In this document: positions 27,922 to 35,825 of the stretch, one piece after another
Numbering within the stretch: the first letter of the stretch is position 1
Layout: each line of letters opens with the position of its first letter
DNA from: Pedobacter sp. MC2016-15
Lineage (GTDB): Bacteria; Bacteroidota; Bacteroidia; Sphingobacteriales; Sphingobacteriaceae
Direction of reading: 5' to 3'
DNA length: 64,000 bases
Assembly (NCBI RefSeq): GCF_026239695.1
Contig: NZ_JAPIVS010000005.1
Location: 396,007-460,006 of the forward strand
Position numbers and translations under genes: made by a program
Notes under the pieces: model-generated
Databases searched by the model: none
What the model saw: only the letters and a program-made list of their open reading frames with translations
Told to the model about the DNA's origin: nothing

Positions 27922-28133
27922 TGCTTTGATGAGTTAATGAGCGTAATGATTGAATGCTGCTCGTATAGTCAATTGCGTGCCAGAAAGTTAAGCCAGGAAA
28001 ATTGTTATGGTAAGAGCTATAAGTTGTTGAATAACAATGCTGTCAGGAGCCGATTGGCGGATAGCGGCAATCGGGGCCTACGAAAATATCGGATAATGCT
28101 GGTCTTAACTCCGAAGATTTCAGAGTTTGCTCA

Positions 28134-30071
28134 TCATTCAAAGTCTTCCCTGGTTATTCCAAGTTTTGCGATCCTTGAATCGAGGGTAGTAGGTTTGATG
28201 CTGAGTAGCTCAGCAGCTCCACCGGCGCCGCGTATACGTCCTTCCGTTCTTTTCAGTATCGAAATCAGGTGGGCTTTTTCCGTTTCACGCTGTACCTGTT
28301 TTACATCTTCCAGCGTCTGTATAGGGGCAGGAGCAGTATTTTCCCTTCTGATCCCGCTGAGGTTTTGTCTGAGCTGCAGTTCTGATTGCCCGTCGTTAAG
28401 GATCACGGCACGTTCAAGGACATTTTCCAGCTCGCGGATATTTCCCGGCCAGTGATAGCTGTACATTTCATCCATCATCAGATCAGATATGCCGCTGTAA
28501 ACTTTATTAAATTCTCTGCAGAACTTGTCGGCAAAAAATGATGCCAGTGCAGGAATATCCGTTTTACGATCGCGCAAAGGGGGCAAAGTGATAGGAAAGA
28601 CATTGAGGCGGTAATACAGATCAAGCCTGAACCTTCCATCGGCCACTTCCTTTTCCAGTATGCGGTTGGTAGCAGCCACAATCCTTACATCGATCTTCTT
28701 TGGCAGATTGCTGCCTACATAATTGATTTCCTTTTCCTGCAGCACCCGCAGCAGTTTCACCTGCATATCCAATGGTAACTCTCCAATTTCGTCCAGGAAT
28801 ATAGTACCTCCATCGGCCTGTTCAAACCTGCCTTTTCTCTTTTCCGTAGCGCCCGTAAAGGCTCCTTTTTCATGACCGAACAATTCCGATTCAATGAGTG
28901 CTGCGGGAATGGCCCCACAGTTAACCTCCACAAAGGGGCCGGATTTCCATGGAGACAGCGCGTGGATAGATCGGGCAACTTTCTCTTTTCCCGTACCGCT
29001 TTCGCCCAGGATCAGCACAGAGGTATGATAGGGTGCTACCTGTGTGGTCAGTTCCAGTGCATCAAGTAAGAGAGGGTGTTTACCGATAATCCCCTCAAAT
29101 TCCTGCCTGCCTGACTTATCCTCAGCAATATCCTGGTTCACCGGATCTTTGATTATAGGTGATGCTGCGACCATCTTTTCAGTTACCCGGGTCAGACATG
29201 TTCTGAAAAGCTGTAGTATCGACAGATGTTTATAAGTGTAGGTGTCGGACTGGCGGCTGTAAAAACGGTAGCTGAATGGGGTACCGCCATTGATGATAAT
29301 ATCGGTCACCAGAAAGGATTTGATCCTGAACGTATCCAGCCACAGGTTTTGCAGGGAATTGTTTCTGGCCTGATCGTTTGCATCATAAATACCTTCCTTG
29401 TTCTCAGTCTGGCTGTTTTGAATGATCTCCGGCAAGGCATCGGTATGCAATCCTGCGATGGTCAGCAGTTCCTTTTCAGCGATATACTGATATTCATCAA
29501 ATCCAATACGCAGGTATCCTGATTCGGTAAAACTCCCGGCTTCTGCGGAGCTCGTTCCGGCTACCATCAGGTCAAATGGGATGAAGCTGCGGAATGCCTT
29601 CGCAACCTTAAGTAACTTGACTTTTGCATCTGAGCTTTCGTTGCCAATTTCCAGCAGTTCCTTTTGCAGCAAGCTCTCCTGTAATAACCTCGCTTCCACA
29701 GTATTCTTCTGACGGTACCATGCGATATCCAGTGCTACCAACAGGTCTTTTTCCCTAAAAGGTTTTACTATAAAGCCATAAGGCTCAGTTTTTTTTGCTT
29801 CTTCAAGTATATCCTGACTTGAATTGGCAGAAAGATAGATAAAGGCAATGTTGGCCGCACTTAGCTTCCTGGCGAGATCAATGCCGCTGAGCTCACCATT
29901 GAGTCGTATATCCAGTAATACCAGGTCTGGTTTCTGTTTCTGCAGATAACTTTCTGCCTCTGCGGCAGAAGCAGCGATACCACATACGCTGTAACCTGCC
30001 TGTACCAAAGTAAGGCGTAATGCGGTGGCCACAACATACTCATCCTCAACTATCAGTATATTTTTTTTCAT
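28134..30071 (-). CDS. NtrC-type sigma-54-dependent response regulator
   Basis: 645 residues. The receiver domain (1-120) has phospho-acceptor Asp54 (LVLLDIRLNG) and Lys103 (IVKPF). A linker of about 180 residues (130-310) resembles a GAF-type sensory segment. The AAA+ domain has Walker A GESGTGKE (356-363) and the sigma-54 contact loop GAFTGA (403-408). A Fis-like helix-turn-helix lies at the C terminus (LISILKRTEGRIRGAGGAAELLSIKPTTL). It overlaps the kinase gene 30046-32322 by 26 bp, so the two form a two-component system. Confidence 0.94.
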   Translation of the reverse strand: MKKNILIVEDEYVVATALRLTLVQAGYSVCGIAASAAEAESYLQKQKPDLVLLDIRLNGELSGIDLARKLSAANIAFIYLSANSSQDILEEAKKTEPYGFIVKPFREKDLLVALDIAWYRQKNTVEARLLQESLLQKELLEIGNESSDAKVKLLKVAKAFRSFIPFDLMVAGTSSAEAGSFTESGYLRIGFDEYQYIAEKELLTIAGLHTDALPEIIQNSQTENKEGIYDANDQARNNSLQNLWLDTFRIKSFLVTDIIINGGTPFSYRFYSRQSDTYTYKHLSILQLFRTCLTRVTEKMVAASPIIKDPVNQDIAEDKSGRQEFEGIIGKHPLLLDALELTTQVAPYHTSVLILGESGTGKEKVARSIHALSPWKSGPFVEVNCGAIPAALIESELFGHEKGAFTGATEKRKGRFEQADGGTIFLDEIGELPLDMQVKLLRVLQEKEINYVGSNLPKKIDVRIVAATNRILEKEVADGRFRLDLYYRLNVFPITLPPLRDRKTDIPALASFFADKFCREFNKVYSGISDLMMDEMYSYHWPGNIRELENVLERAVILNDGQSELQLRQNLSGIRRENTAPAPIQTLEDVKQVQRETEKAHLISILKRTEGRIRGAGGAAELLSIKPTTLDSRIAKLGITREDFE

Positions 30072-32322
30072 AGTCTGTTAAAATAGCAAAACGCACCGTG
30101 ATGTGCACGCCATTATCATTGGTGATATCAAAATTACCATTTAATTGTTTCGCGAGACCCTGCATCAAGTCGAGCCCCAAAGAGTTACTGTCTTTGGTAT
30201 CAAAGCCCGGAGGAAGTCCTATGCCATTGTCAGCTATCTTCAGCAGCAAATGATCAGGCCCGTCATGCTGCAAATATATGCTCACAATGCCCTGCTTGCC
30301 GTTTAGAAAAGCATATTTTATGGCGTTGACAATACTTTCTGTAAAAATCAGTCCCAGAGGGATGGCCTGCGAGACATCCAACTCAATCGCTTCTACGGTC
30401 TGTCTGAAGATGATCCTGTTATCGGTGTCAAAACTCTCATGCAGGTAACGCACCAGCTCACTGATATATTCAGGCATGGATATCGTACTTGTATTTTCAT
30501 CCTGATACAGCTTCTGATGGATGAGCGACATGGCCTGCATCCTTCGCAGACTGTCCTTTATCGCGAGTACCGCTGCGGCATCTTCAAGGTATACAGATTG
30601 TGAATAAAGCAGGCTGGTGACCATCTGCAGGTTGTTTTTTACCCGATGGTGTACCTCTTTCACCAGCCACTCTTTTTCCTTGAGGAGTTTTTCCTGACTG
30701 GTATTCATCTCTTCCAGGAAGATGTTTTTCTGGTCGAGTTTGCGCTGGCTGATCTGAAGCTGACGGTTGGTTTTCTGCTTGAGGCGATAGCGGCTGAAGA
30801 TCAGTATGCTGATGATGAGCATCAGCAGGGAAACTGCAATGATGCTGCGCTGAATAAACTGATTGCGTTTGATCTGGACATCTTTTGCCAGCGCCATTTT
30901 TGTCAATGTATCAATATGATCATTTTTCTTTTCTGTTTCATTCTCAATTTGTAACACAGACACCTGATAGGCTTTTGTGATATTATCAATTGAATCTTTT
31001 ATTCTTTGAGCGATCAAATGATGGCTGAGTGCCGACTTGAAATTGCCGCGGATGGAATCCAGCTCGTAAGAGCGTTGTTCGGTGATTCGAATTTCAAGGG
31101 CATTGTTGATCTTATAGACAATCTCAGCGTAGCGTTCATTGAAAGCAGCTGCATCCTGATAATTTCCGGTTTTTAAATAATACTGTGCCAGTGCCGCATA
31201 GGCGCCCCTGAAAAGCTCGTAATTATTCGCAGAAATGCCTGACAGTGATTTCCTGACTTTTACTGCGTATTGATCTGCTGCTTTAAAGTGTCTGGCAAAA
31301 GTGAGATTGACGAGGATATTGTTCATTACAGCAAGTTTATCCCGATCATTTTCGCTGTTTTTCTCCAGTTCGTTGAGGAGCGCCATGGCTTTATGCAGCT
31401 TGTTGGTATGGGTGTAGGCGGTAGCCAGCACTCTTGAAACCGTGGAGATGTAGTCTTTGGTATTGTAGCGTTTTGCGATCTTCAGGGCCAGCAGGGAATA
31501 GGGAATGGCCTGATTGTAATCGTTCATGCTGCTGTAGGTAACAGCCATGGTATGATAGATACTGCAGAGTTGGAGTGTGGTGTCTTTCTGCTCCTTCGCC
31601 GTCTTGATGGCCAGCAGGTTGTATTTCAAAGCATTGGGAAAGGCTCCCATCTCATTTGAGGTCCTGCCGATCAGCCAGTAGGTGCTGTGGAGCCGTTTGT
31701 ATCCGATAGACTTCCCGATGTCAAGTGCTTCAAAAAGCAGTTTTACCGCTTCAGTTTTCCGGTCTGCCAGCAGCAGCAATTCGGCATCATCTTTTAACAG
31801 TGAGGCCAGCCGTAATAAATTGCGATCCTTTCTGAACAGGGCAATAGCCTTGTTGTTAAACGCTCTTCTTTTGATCAGCCCGTCCATCGTGGCCACATCG
31901 TAACGGTGCCCCATCACAATGTAGGACTCGGCCATGCCAAAGGTGTTGTTCACTTTTCTGGAGAAGTCCAGTACTTTTTGGGCAGTTGCGGTGCCTTTAT
32001 CATAGTTGCCCTGTTTGTTCCAGCAGAGCGCTGTGAGTATCATGGAATTGATGATGCCATAATTGTAATTCAGGCTGCGGCTCAGTTGAGCTGCCTGATC
32101 CGCGAGGGTAAATGAGGAATCGAGACGTGCCTTTCCGATTTCTGCTTTATCGATCATGGCGCGGCCCAGGGCGAGCTGTAGCTGAACTCTGTTGGTGTCG
32201 TTTTTACTGTCGGCAAGTTTTCGTTTGAGTGTGGGTAGAGAAAGCTCTTCGAGATCACTGGATTGTGCCCTTACCAATGCTGTTACGCATATCAGCAGCA
32301 GAAAGAGGCAGGTTTTTTTCAT
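30046..32322 (-). CDS. TPR-containing HisKA_2-type sensor histidine kinase
   Basis: About 758 residues. The Met at 32322 is preferred to 32331 because the signal sequence MKKTCLFLLLICVTALVRAQ starts there. Periplasmic TPR repeats fill about 25-390, a single membrane helix follows (about 485-505), then a coiled coil. The phosphorylation box EVHHRVKNNLQMV (His near 558) marks the HisKA_2/HWE-like class. The ATPase domain has ESIVNAIKYAF (N box) and DNGIGLPPG (G1). It is paired with an NtrC-type regulator, an uncommon match for this kinase class. The signal is unknown. Confidence 0.9.
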   Translation of the reverse strand: MKKTCLFLLLICVTALVRAQSSDLEELSLPTLKRKLADSKNDTNRVQLQLALGRAMIDKAEIGKARLDSSFTLADQAAQLSRSLNYNYGIINSMILTALCWNKQGNYDKGTATAQKVLDFSRKVNNTFGMAESYIVMGHRYDVATMDGLIKRRAFNNKAIALFRKDRNLLRLASLLKDDAELLLLADRKTEAVKLLFEALDIGKSIGYKRLHSTYWLIGRTSNEMGAFPNALKYNLLAIKTAKEQKDTTLQLCSIYHTMAVTYSSMNDYNQAIPYSLLALKIAKRYNTKDYISTVSRVLATAYTHTNKLHKAMALLNELEKNSENDRDKLAVMNNILVNLTFARHFKAADQYAVKVRKSLSGISANNYELFRGAYAALAQYYLKTGNYQDAAAFNERYAEIVYKINNALEIRITEQRSYELDSIRGNFKSALSHHLIAQRIKDSIDNITKAYQVSVLQIENETEKKNDHIDTLTKMALAKDVQIKRNQFIQRSIIAVSLLMLIISILIFSRYRLKQKTNRQLQISQRKLDQKNIFLEEMNTSQEKLLKEKEWLVKEVHHRVKNNLQMVTSLLYSQSVYLEDAAAVLAIKDSLRRMQAMSLIHQKLYQDENTSTISMPEYISELVRYLHESFDTDNRIIFRQTVEAIELDVSQAIPLGLIFTESIVNAIKYAFLNGKQGIVSIYLQHDGPDHLLLKIADNGIGLPPGFDTKDSNSLGLDLMQGLAKQLNGNFDITNDNGVHITVRFAILTDYEKKYTDS

Positions 32323-32413
32323 GAAGAACATATTACGGTACTTGCATTCGAATTTACATAAAATAGATAAAATTTCTTATCATTTTTCTGATAAGAGTGA
32401 TGATTCATATGAT

Positions 32414-32439
32414 AAGGGTAGCCGGGTAGGGCTACCCTT
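32414..32439. terminator. Hairpin downstream of hydrolase gene
   Basis: AAGGGTAGCC (32414-32423) pairs perfectly with GGCTACCCTT (32430-32439) around GGGTAG. No long U-tract in either direction, so a weak terminator at best for the leftward hydrolase gene ending at 32451. Confidence 0.5.
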
Positions 32440-32450
32440 GGTTTCGTTGA

Positions 32451-33323
32451 TTAGCGACCGACCTTGCGATCCAGGAAATCTTTGATGGTGGCTGCGATTT
32501 CATCGCCATGACTTTCCAGCGCGAAATGTCCGGCATCAAATAAGTGGTATTCAAGATTTTTTACATCTTTCTTGTAGGCTTCCGCTCCGCTTTGAGGGAA
32601 GATGTAATCATTTTTGCCATATACGATTAGCATCTCAGGATTGTAATCTCTGAAATACTGCTGCCATTTTGGATATTGCGGGGGATTGGTTCCGTAATCG
32701 TAAAACATGTCCAGTTGTATCTGATCATTTTCCGGACGTTGCAAATGGCGGAGGTCAATTTCCCAGTTATCAGGACTGACAACGGAAGGATCTGGAACCC
32801 CATGGGTGTATTGCCATTTTAGTCCGTCAGGTTGATGAAAAGTGGCCAGTGTGTTTTCTGCCTGTTTGTCGTTCCTGTCTTTCCAGTAAGCTTTGAAAGG
32901 ATCCCAGAATGCTTCGAGTCCTTCTTCATAAGCACATCCGTTTTGTACAATCAGTGTCTCGATTTTTTCGGGAGCTTTGGAGGCAATTCTCCATCCGACA
33001 GGAGCGCCATAATCCATGAGATAAAGACTATATTTTGATATATGCAGTGTATCTAACAGCTTTTCAATAATGTCAGCATAGTTATCAAAAGTATAAGCGA
33101 AATCTGCGATAGGGGGCTGTTCGCTTCTGCCGTAGCCAGGGTAGTCGGCTGCTATCAAATGATATTTGTCCGACAGGCTGCTGATCAGATTCCTGAACAT
33201 AAAAGATGATGCAGGATAACCATGCAGCAGTACGAGTGTTGGCGCATCTTTGGGACCCGCTTCGCGGTAAAAGATGTTCAGTCCGTTGATTTCAGCGAAA
33301 TGATAGGTTGTTTGATTTTTCAT
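32451..33323 (-). CDS. Alpha/beta hydrolase (second epoxide hydrolase/dehalogenase-like)
   Basis: 290 residues, clearly related to the hydrolase at 26127-27005 with the same layout: HGYP oxyanion motif (34-37), nucleophile Asp104 in LMDYGAPVG, acid Asp239 in GKNDYIFPQ and His266 in DAGHFALES. No export signal. It is transcribed alone, from a candidate promoter at 33374-33381, toward the TPR kinase gene. The two paralogues flank a two-component system. Confidence 0.86.
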   Translation of the reverse strand: MKNQTTYHFAEINGLNIFYREAGPKDAPTLVLLHGYPASSFMFRNLISSLSDKYHLIAADYPGYGRSEQPPIADFAYTFDNYADIIEKLLDTLHISKYSLYLMDYGAPVGWRIASKAPEKIETLIVQNGCAYEEGLEAFWDPFKAYWKDRNDKQAENTLATFHQPDGLKWQYTHGVPDPSVVSPDNWEIDLRHLQRPENDQIQLDMFYDYGTNPPQYPKWQQYFRDYNPEMLIVYGKNDYIFPQSGAEAYKKDVKNLEYHLFDAGHFALESHGDEIAATIKDFLDRKVGR

Positions 33324-33373
33324 GTTTTTAGGGATTAAGATTATCGATGTCCATTTGGAGCAATTTTATCCTT

Positions 33374-33402
33374 CAAAACTAGCCTATGAAATTGAATATC
33401 AA
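33374..33402 (-). promoter_or_regulatory. Candidate promoter of hydrolase gene
   Basis: On the minus strand, TAGTTTTG (33374-33381) matches TAnnTTTG exactly, and a GTTG at about 33400-33403 lies 18 bp upstream in the -33 position. Leader about 45 nt. Confidence 0.45.
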
Positions 33403-33784
33403 CGCGTTTGCCTGATTACCAGGATGATAGGTTTTATCAGAAATCTGATACTATGATCCTGGCCGCAGGAAAGCGGGATTTGCGGGGGATTTTATGAGAT
33501 TCTGAAGTTATTAGCAAAATGATATGTCTTATGATCAAACAAATAATGAGATAAATACCTCCTGCTAAAATTGCATCGTTTTAGCAAAATGTGACATGAT
33601 GTGTCCGTAATATCCCTGGTTTAACAAACAGGACAGGAGTATTCCAAATTGCTCTTTTCTGCCCAAAACTACTAAAGTTAGTCTTTATTCCCATTCCAAA
33701 AAATGACAATTTATAACCATTTTTCGGGAATACTATCTTGTTTAGTTTCGTTCTACGATGCCGCAAAAAACGACATCATACAAG

Positions 33785-33823
33785 ACAGGAATACTCTCTG
33801 TGAGCCATGCAGAGAGCCCCTGT
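33785..33823 (+). promoter_or_regulatory. Two-part hairpin in leader of the repeat-protein gene
   Basis: ACAGG (33785-33789) pairs with CCTGT (33819-33823), and CTCTCTG (33794-33800) with CAGAGAG (33810-33816) around a 9-nt loop. It sits about 80 nt upstream of the start at 33902 and could affect mRNA stability or translation. No match to a riboswitch class was recognised. Confidence 0.45.
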
Positions 33824-33901
33824 GAAATTTGTAAATGGACTGTTAAACGCGGGTGAAAGCCGAAAAACCCAAAAGAGTAGGCACCAAATAAAAATTTAAC
33901 T

Positions 33902-34357
33902 ATGAACACTCTAAAATCTACAATGCTGCTTTTAGGAGCCATGTTTTTCACTGTTACGGCTTTCGGACAGGTATCGCTGAACGTTTCCAAACCATTATCT
34001 GAAAGAGATAAAATGGAAGTAACAAATATCCTGAAGTCTTTTGATGCAAGCTCTTATAAAGTAGACATGAAAACTGAAAAAGGAACCTTAATGACTGGCC
34101 GCGCAACTGCAAAAGGTTTAGCAGCCGTTGGGCAAAAGAACACCACCCGTCCGGGTGCAGGTTCGGTAGCTGCAACCAACACCAATATCAACATCTTTAA
34201 AAACGCTGCTGCAGCAACAAACACTAACATCAACATCTTCAAAACAGGTGCGATGAGTAGCAACACCAACATCAACATTTTTGTACAGGGCAACTTCAAC
34301 AAAGCCCAGCTTAGCCAAATGGATAAGTTATATAATGTGCTGAGCAAATATCAATAG
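33902..34357 (+). CDS. Secreted repeat protein, candidate peptide precursor of HTTM cassette
   Basis: 151 residues with a signal peptide (1-23, ending TAFGQ), a leader-like region (24-90) without Cys, three 14-residue repeats (91-132) each carrying [TS]NTNINIF, and a helical tail (133-151). The repeat strand alternates Asn/Thr with Ile/Phe, as in beta-solenoid or amyloid-forming repeats. No family recognised. The next two genes resemble SdpA and SdpB, the maturation proteins of the Bacillus SDP toxin precursor SdpC, so a precursor role is inferred from context. A small hairpin overlaps the stop codon, suggesting higher expression than the downstream genes. Alternative: a surface amyloid subunit. 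Confidence 0.7.
   Translation: MNTLKSTMLLLGAMFFTVTAFGQVSLNVSKPLSERDKMEVTNILKSFDASSYKVDMKTEKGTLMTGRATAKGLAAVGQKNTTRPGAGSVAATNTNINIFKNAAAATNTNINIFKTGAMSSNTNINIFVQGNFNKAQLSQMDKLYNVLSKYQ
34172..34297 (+). repeat. Three coding 42-bp repeats (TNTNINIF units)
   Basis: Residues 91-132 of the secreted protein form three 14-residue units with TNTNINIFK at 92-100, TNTNINIFK at 106-114 and SNTNINIFV at 120-128. DNA copies differ at synonymous sites (for example AACACCAATATCAAC versus AACACTAACATCAAC), so the protein repeat has been maintained by selection or is not very recent. Confidence 0.9.
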
Positions 34358-34373
34358 ATAACCCCATTATCTA
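34355..34373 (+). terminator. Small hairpin at the stop codon, possible attenuator
   Basis: TAGATAA (34355-34361, containing the stop codon) pairs perfectly with TTATCTA (34367-34373) around CCCCA, followed by AAAATTAATCATTG. Too AT-rich for strong termination; it may reduce readthrough to the maturation genes or protect the 3' end of the first message. Confidence 0.4.
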
Positions 34374-34408
34374 AAATTAATCATTGTTTAACAGTCCATT
34401 TCAATCCA

Positions 34409-34894
34409 TTGAATAAAACAGTACGCATACTATTTCTGATTCATTTTGCCTTCGTCATCATTACCGTATCGCATCTTTACGAACTCATTCACTTTCAGCC
34501 TGTAAACTCTCTGATCAACCTCTATTCATCATACACCTACACCAACAGGAACTTCGGCTTTTTTGCGCCTACCGTGAACGATGATTATGAGTTAAGCCTC
34601 CGTGCGTTTAAGGAGAAAGATACCGTAGGTCATGAAGTGCAGTTGCATGCTGCAGACAGAGAAAACCGGATCAGGTTCCTCACCATGTTATGGCATTTCA
34701 GTGAGGGAAACAGCACTTCGCAAATGGACCTGTTTGCCCGTTCCTGGGGTTTGTACTGTATGAATACCGACCGTACCGTCAGCCAGGTGCTGATATCCGT
34801 TTACAAACATGAAGTCCCTACAATGGAAAACTATAGGAGAGGAGAAAGAATTTCAAAAAAACTATATTATCAAACTACGATATATGCCAAATAA
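34409..34894 (+). CDS. SdpA-like single-pass membrane protein
   Basis: 161 residues from a TTG start (no suitable ATG in frame). One N-terminal membrane helix (about 6-25) then an extracytoplasmic domain. NFGFFAPTVNDDYEL (49-63) resembles the GWGFFTKxPR segment that follows the anchor in SdpA and similar WxxFxP segments in other HTTM-linked proteins. Length matches B. subtilis SdpA (about 158 residues). It follows the secreted repeat protein by 51 bp and overlaps the HTTM start by 11 bp. Assignment to the SdpA family is inferred from layout and one motif, without alignment. Confidence 0.55.
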   Translation: MNKTVRILFLIHFAFVIITVSHLYELIHFQPVNSLINLYSSYTYTNRNFGFFAPTVNDDYELSLRAFKEKDTVGHEVQLHAADRENRIRFLTMLWHFSEGNSTSQMDLFARSWGLYCMNTDRTVSQVLISVYKHEVPTMENYRRGERISKKLYYQTTIYAK

Positions 34895-35798
34895 TCCGGG
34901 CAGTCTTTATCAGCGGCTATTTAATTTTATTGAGGTAGAAAAACCTACCTATCCCTTATTGTTTTACCGTACAGGTCTGGCCCTGATTTGTATCGGCAAA
35001 TTTGCAGTCCTGTATCATAATTTTCTGATCTTTTACGGACAGTACGGCCTCATCCAGTGGAGCATTTCTAAGGTCAATGCCTATCCCTATGCGCCACATA
35101 TCGGCGATTACAGCATCTTTCTGGGCAGGTTCTTTAATATTTCCTTTGATGATGCTGCCATGCTGGTGATGAAAATATTTTTCTGTTCCAGCCTGTGTCT
35201 GTTTTTCGGTTTGTTTACCAGACTGAGCACATTCCTCTGTTTTATGCTCCATCTTGCCTTTATCAATACCGGCAGCGGGATTATTTATGGGGTGGAAGTA
35301 TTTACGCAGCTCGCCTTGTTCTACGCTTTGTTTTTCCCCTTAAACACCACCTATTCTGCGGATATGGTGCTTGGCCTGAGCAAGTACAAAAAAGAATCTG
35401 TTGGCGCAGGAATCGCTATCCGGCTCGTACAATTCCAGATGTGTCTGGTTTATCTCTCTTCGGGAATTGAAAAATGTCTTGGTATACAATGGTTGAATGG
35501 CGAAGCGATCTGGCGCACCATGATGATGCCCATCTTTAAACACTATGACTTTTCATGGATGGCCGATTACCCCTATATTCCACTCATTATCGGCCTCTCC
35601 GTGCTGATTGTAGAGATCGGCTACGTCGTCTTCATGTGGATGAAAAATGTCAGGGTCTGGTGGCTCGGCATGATCATCGCCCTGCATTTAGGTATAGGAA
35701 TATTTATGGGGATGTGGTTTTTCGCCCTGGTGATGGTCTTCCTTAGTGTTTTTGCCTTTGGCGACGATGTCATAAAGGATACAGGGCTAAACACTTAA
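34884..35798 (+). CDS. HTTM domain membrane protein (SdpB/vitamin K carboxylase-like)
   Basis: 304 residues. The Met at 34884 (MPNNPGSLYQRLFNF) is chosen over 34809 because it gives an 11-bp overlap with the upstream gene and starts at the domain boundary. Six to eight membrane helices; FYRTGLALICIGKF, FYGQYGLIQWSIS and VEVFTQLALFYALFFPLN are the pattern of the HTTM domain shared by SdpB and vitamin K-dependent gamma-carboxylases. SdpB acts with SdpA to mature the secreted SdpC precursor; the order here is precursor, A-like, B-like. No carboxylase lumenal domain is present, so carboxylation is not expected. Confidence 0.8.
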   Translation: MPNNPGSLYQRLFNFIEVEKPTYPLLFYRTGLALICIGKFAVLYHNFLIFYGQYGLIQWSISKVNAYPYAPHIGDYSIFLGRFFNISFDDAAMLVMKIFFCSSLCLFFGLFTRLSTFLCFMLHLAFINTGSGIIYGVEVFTQLALFYALFFPLNTTYSADMVLGLSKYKKESVGAGIAIRLVQFQMCLVYLSSGIEKCLGIQWLNGEAIWRTMMMPIFKHYDFSWMADYPYIPLIIGLSVLIVEIGYVVFMWMKNVRVWWLGMIIALHLGIGIFMGMWFFALVMVFLSVFAFGDDVIKDTGLNT

Positions 35799-35813
35799 TG
35801 TATTCAGCCCTGT
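35781..35813. terminator. Hairpin between convergent HTTM and sulfatase genes
   Basis: ACAGGGCT (35781-35788) pairs perfectly with AGCCCTGT (35806-35813); the loop contains the HTTM stop codon. A T-rich stretch follows at 35827. It could terminate both convergent genes weakly. Confidence 0.5.
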
Positions 35814-35825
35814 CTGCCTTACGAC

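Larger units (their letters stand above)
33324..33901. other. Long intergenic region with leader hairpin, no gene
   Basis: 578 bp between the hydrolase start and the repeat-protein gene. Contains the leftward hydrolase promoter, a short direct repeat TTAGCAAAATG near 33514 and 33583, a 7/8 match to a rightward -7 box (TAGTTTCG, 33743-33750) and the hairpin at 33785-33823. Short open frames here lack coding character. Confidence 0.5.

Noticed and set aside
27937..28455. Rightward 172-codon frame
   Set aside because: It runs antisense through the C-terminal part of the NtrC-type regulator and has Ser/Cys-rich shadow composition.
33324..33901. Riboswitch upstream of the repeat-protein gene
   Set aside because: A hairpin is present, but no conserved aptamer pattern could be recognised.
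34172..34297. Length of the three repeats (42 residues) equals that of mature SDP
   Set aside because: Treated as coincidence: SDP is hydrophobic with a disulfide, while these repeats are Asn-rich and lack Cys.
34884..35798. Vitamin K-dependent gamma-carboxylase
   Set aside because: Only the HTTM membrane domain is present, without the large lumenal carboxylase part, and the neighbouring repeat strands have no Glu.
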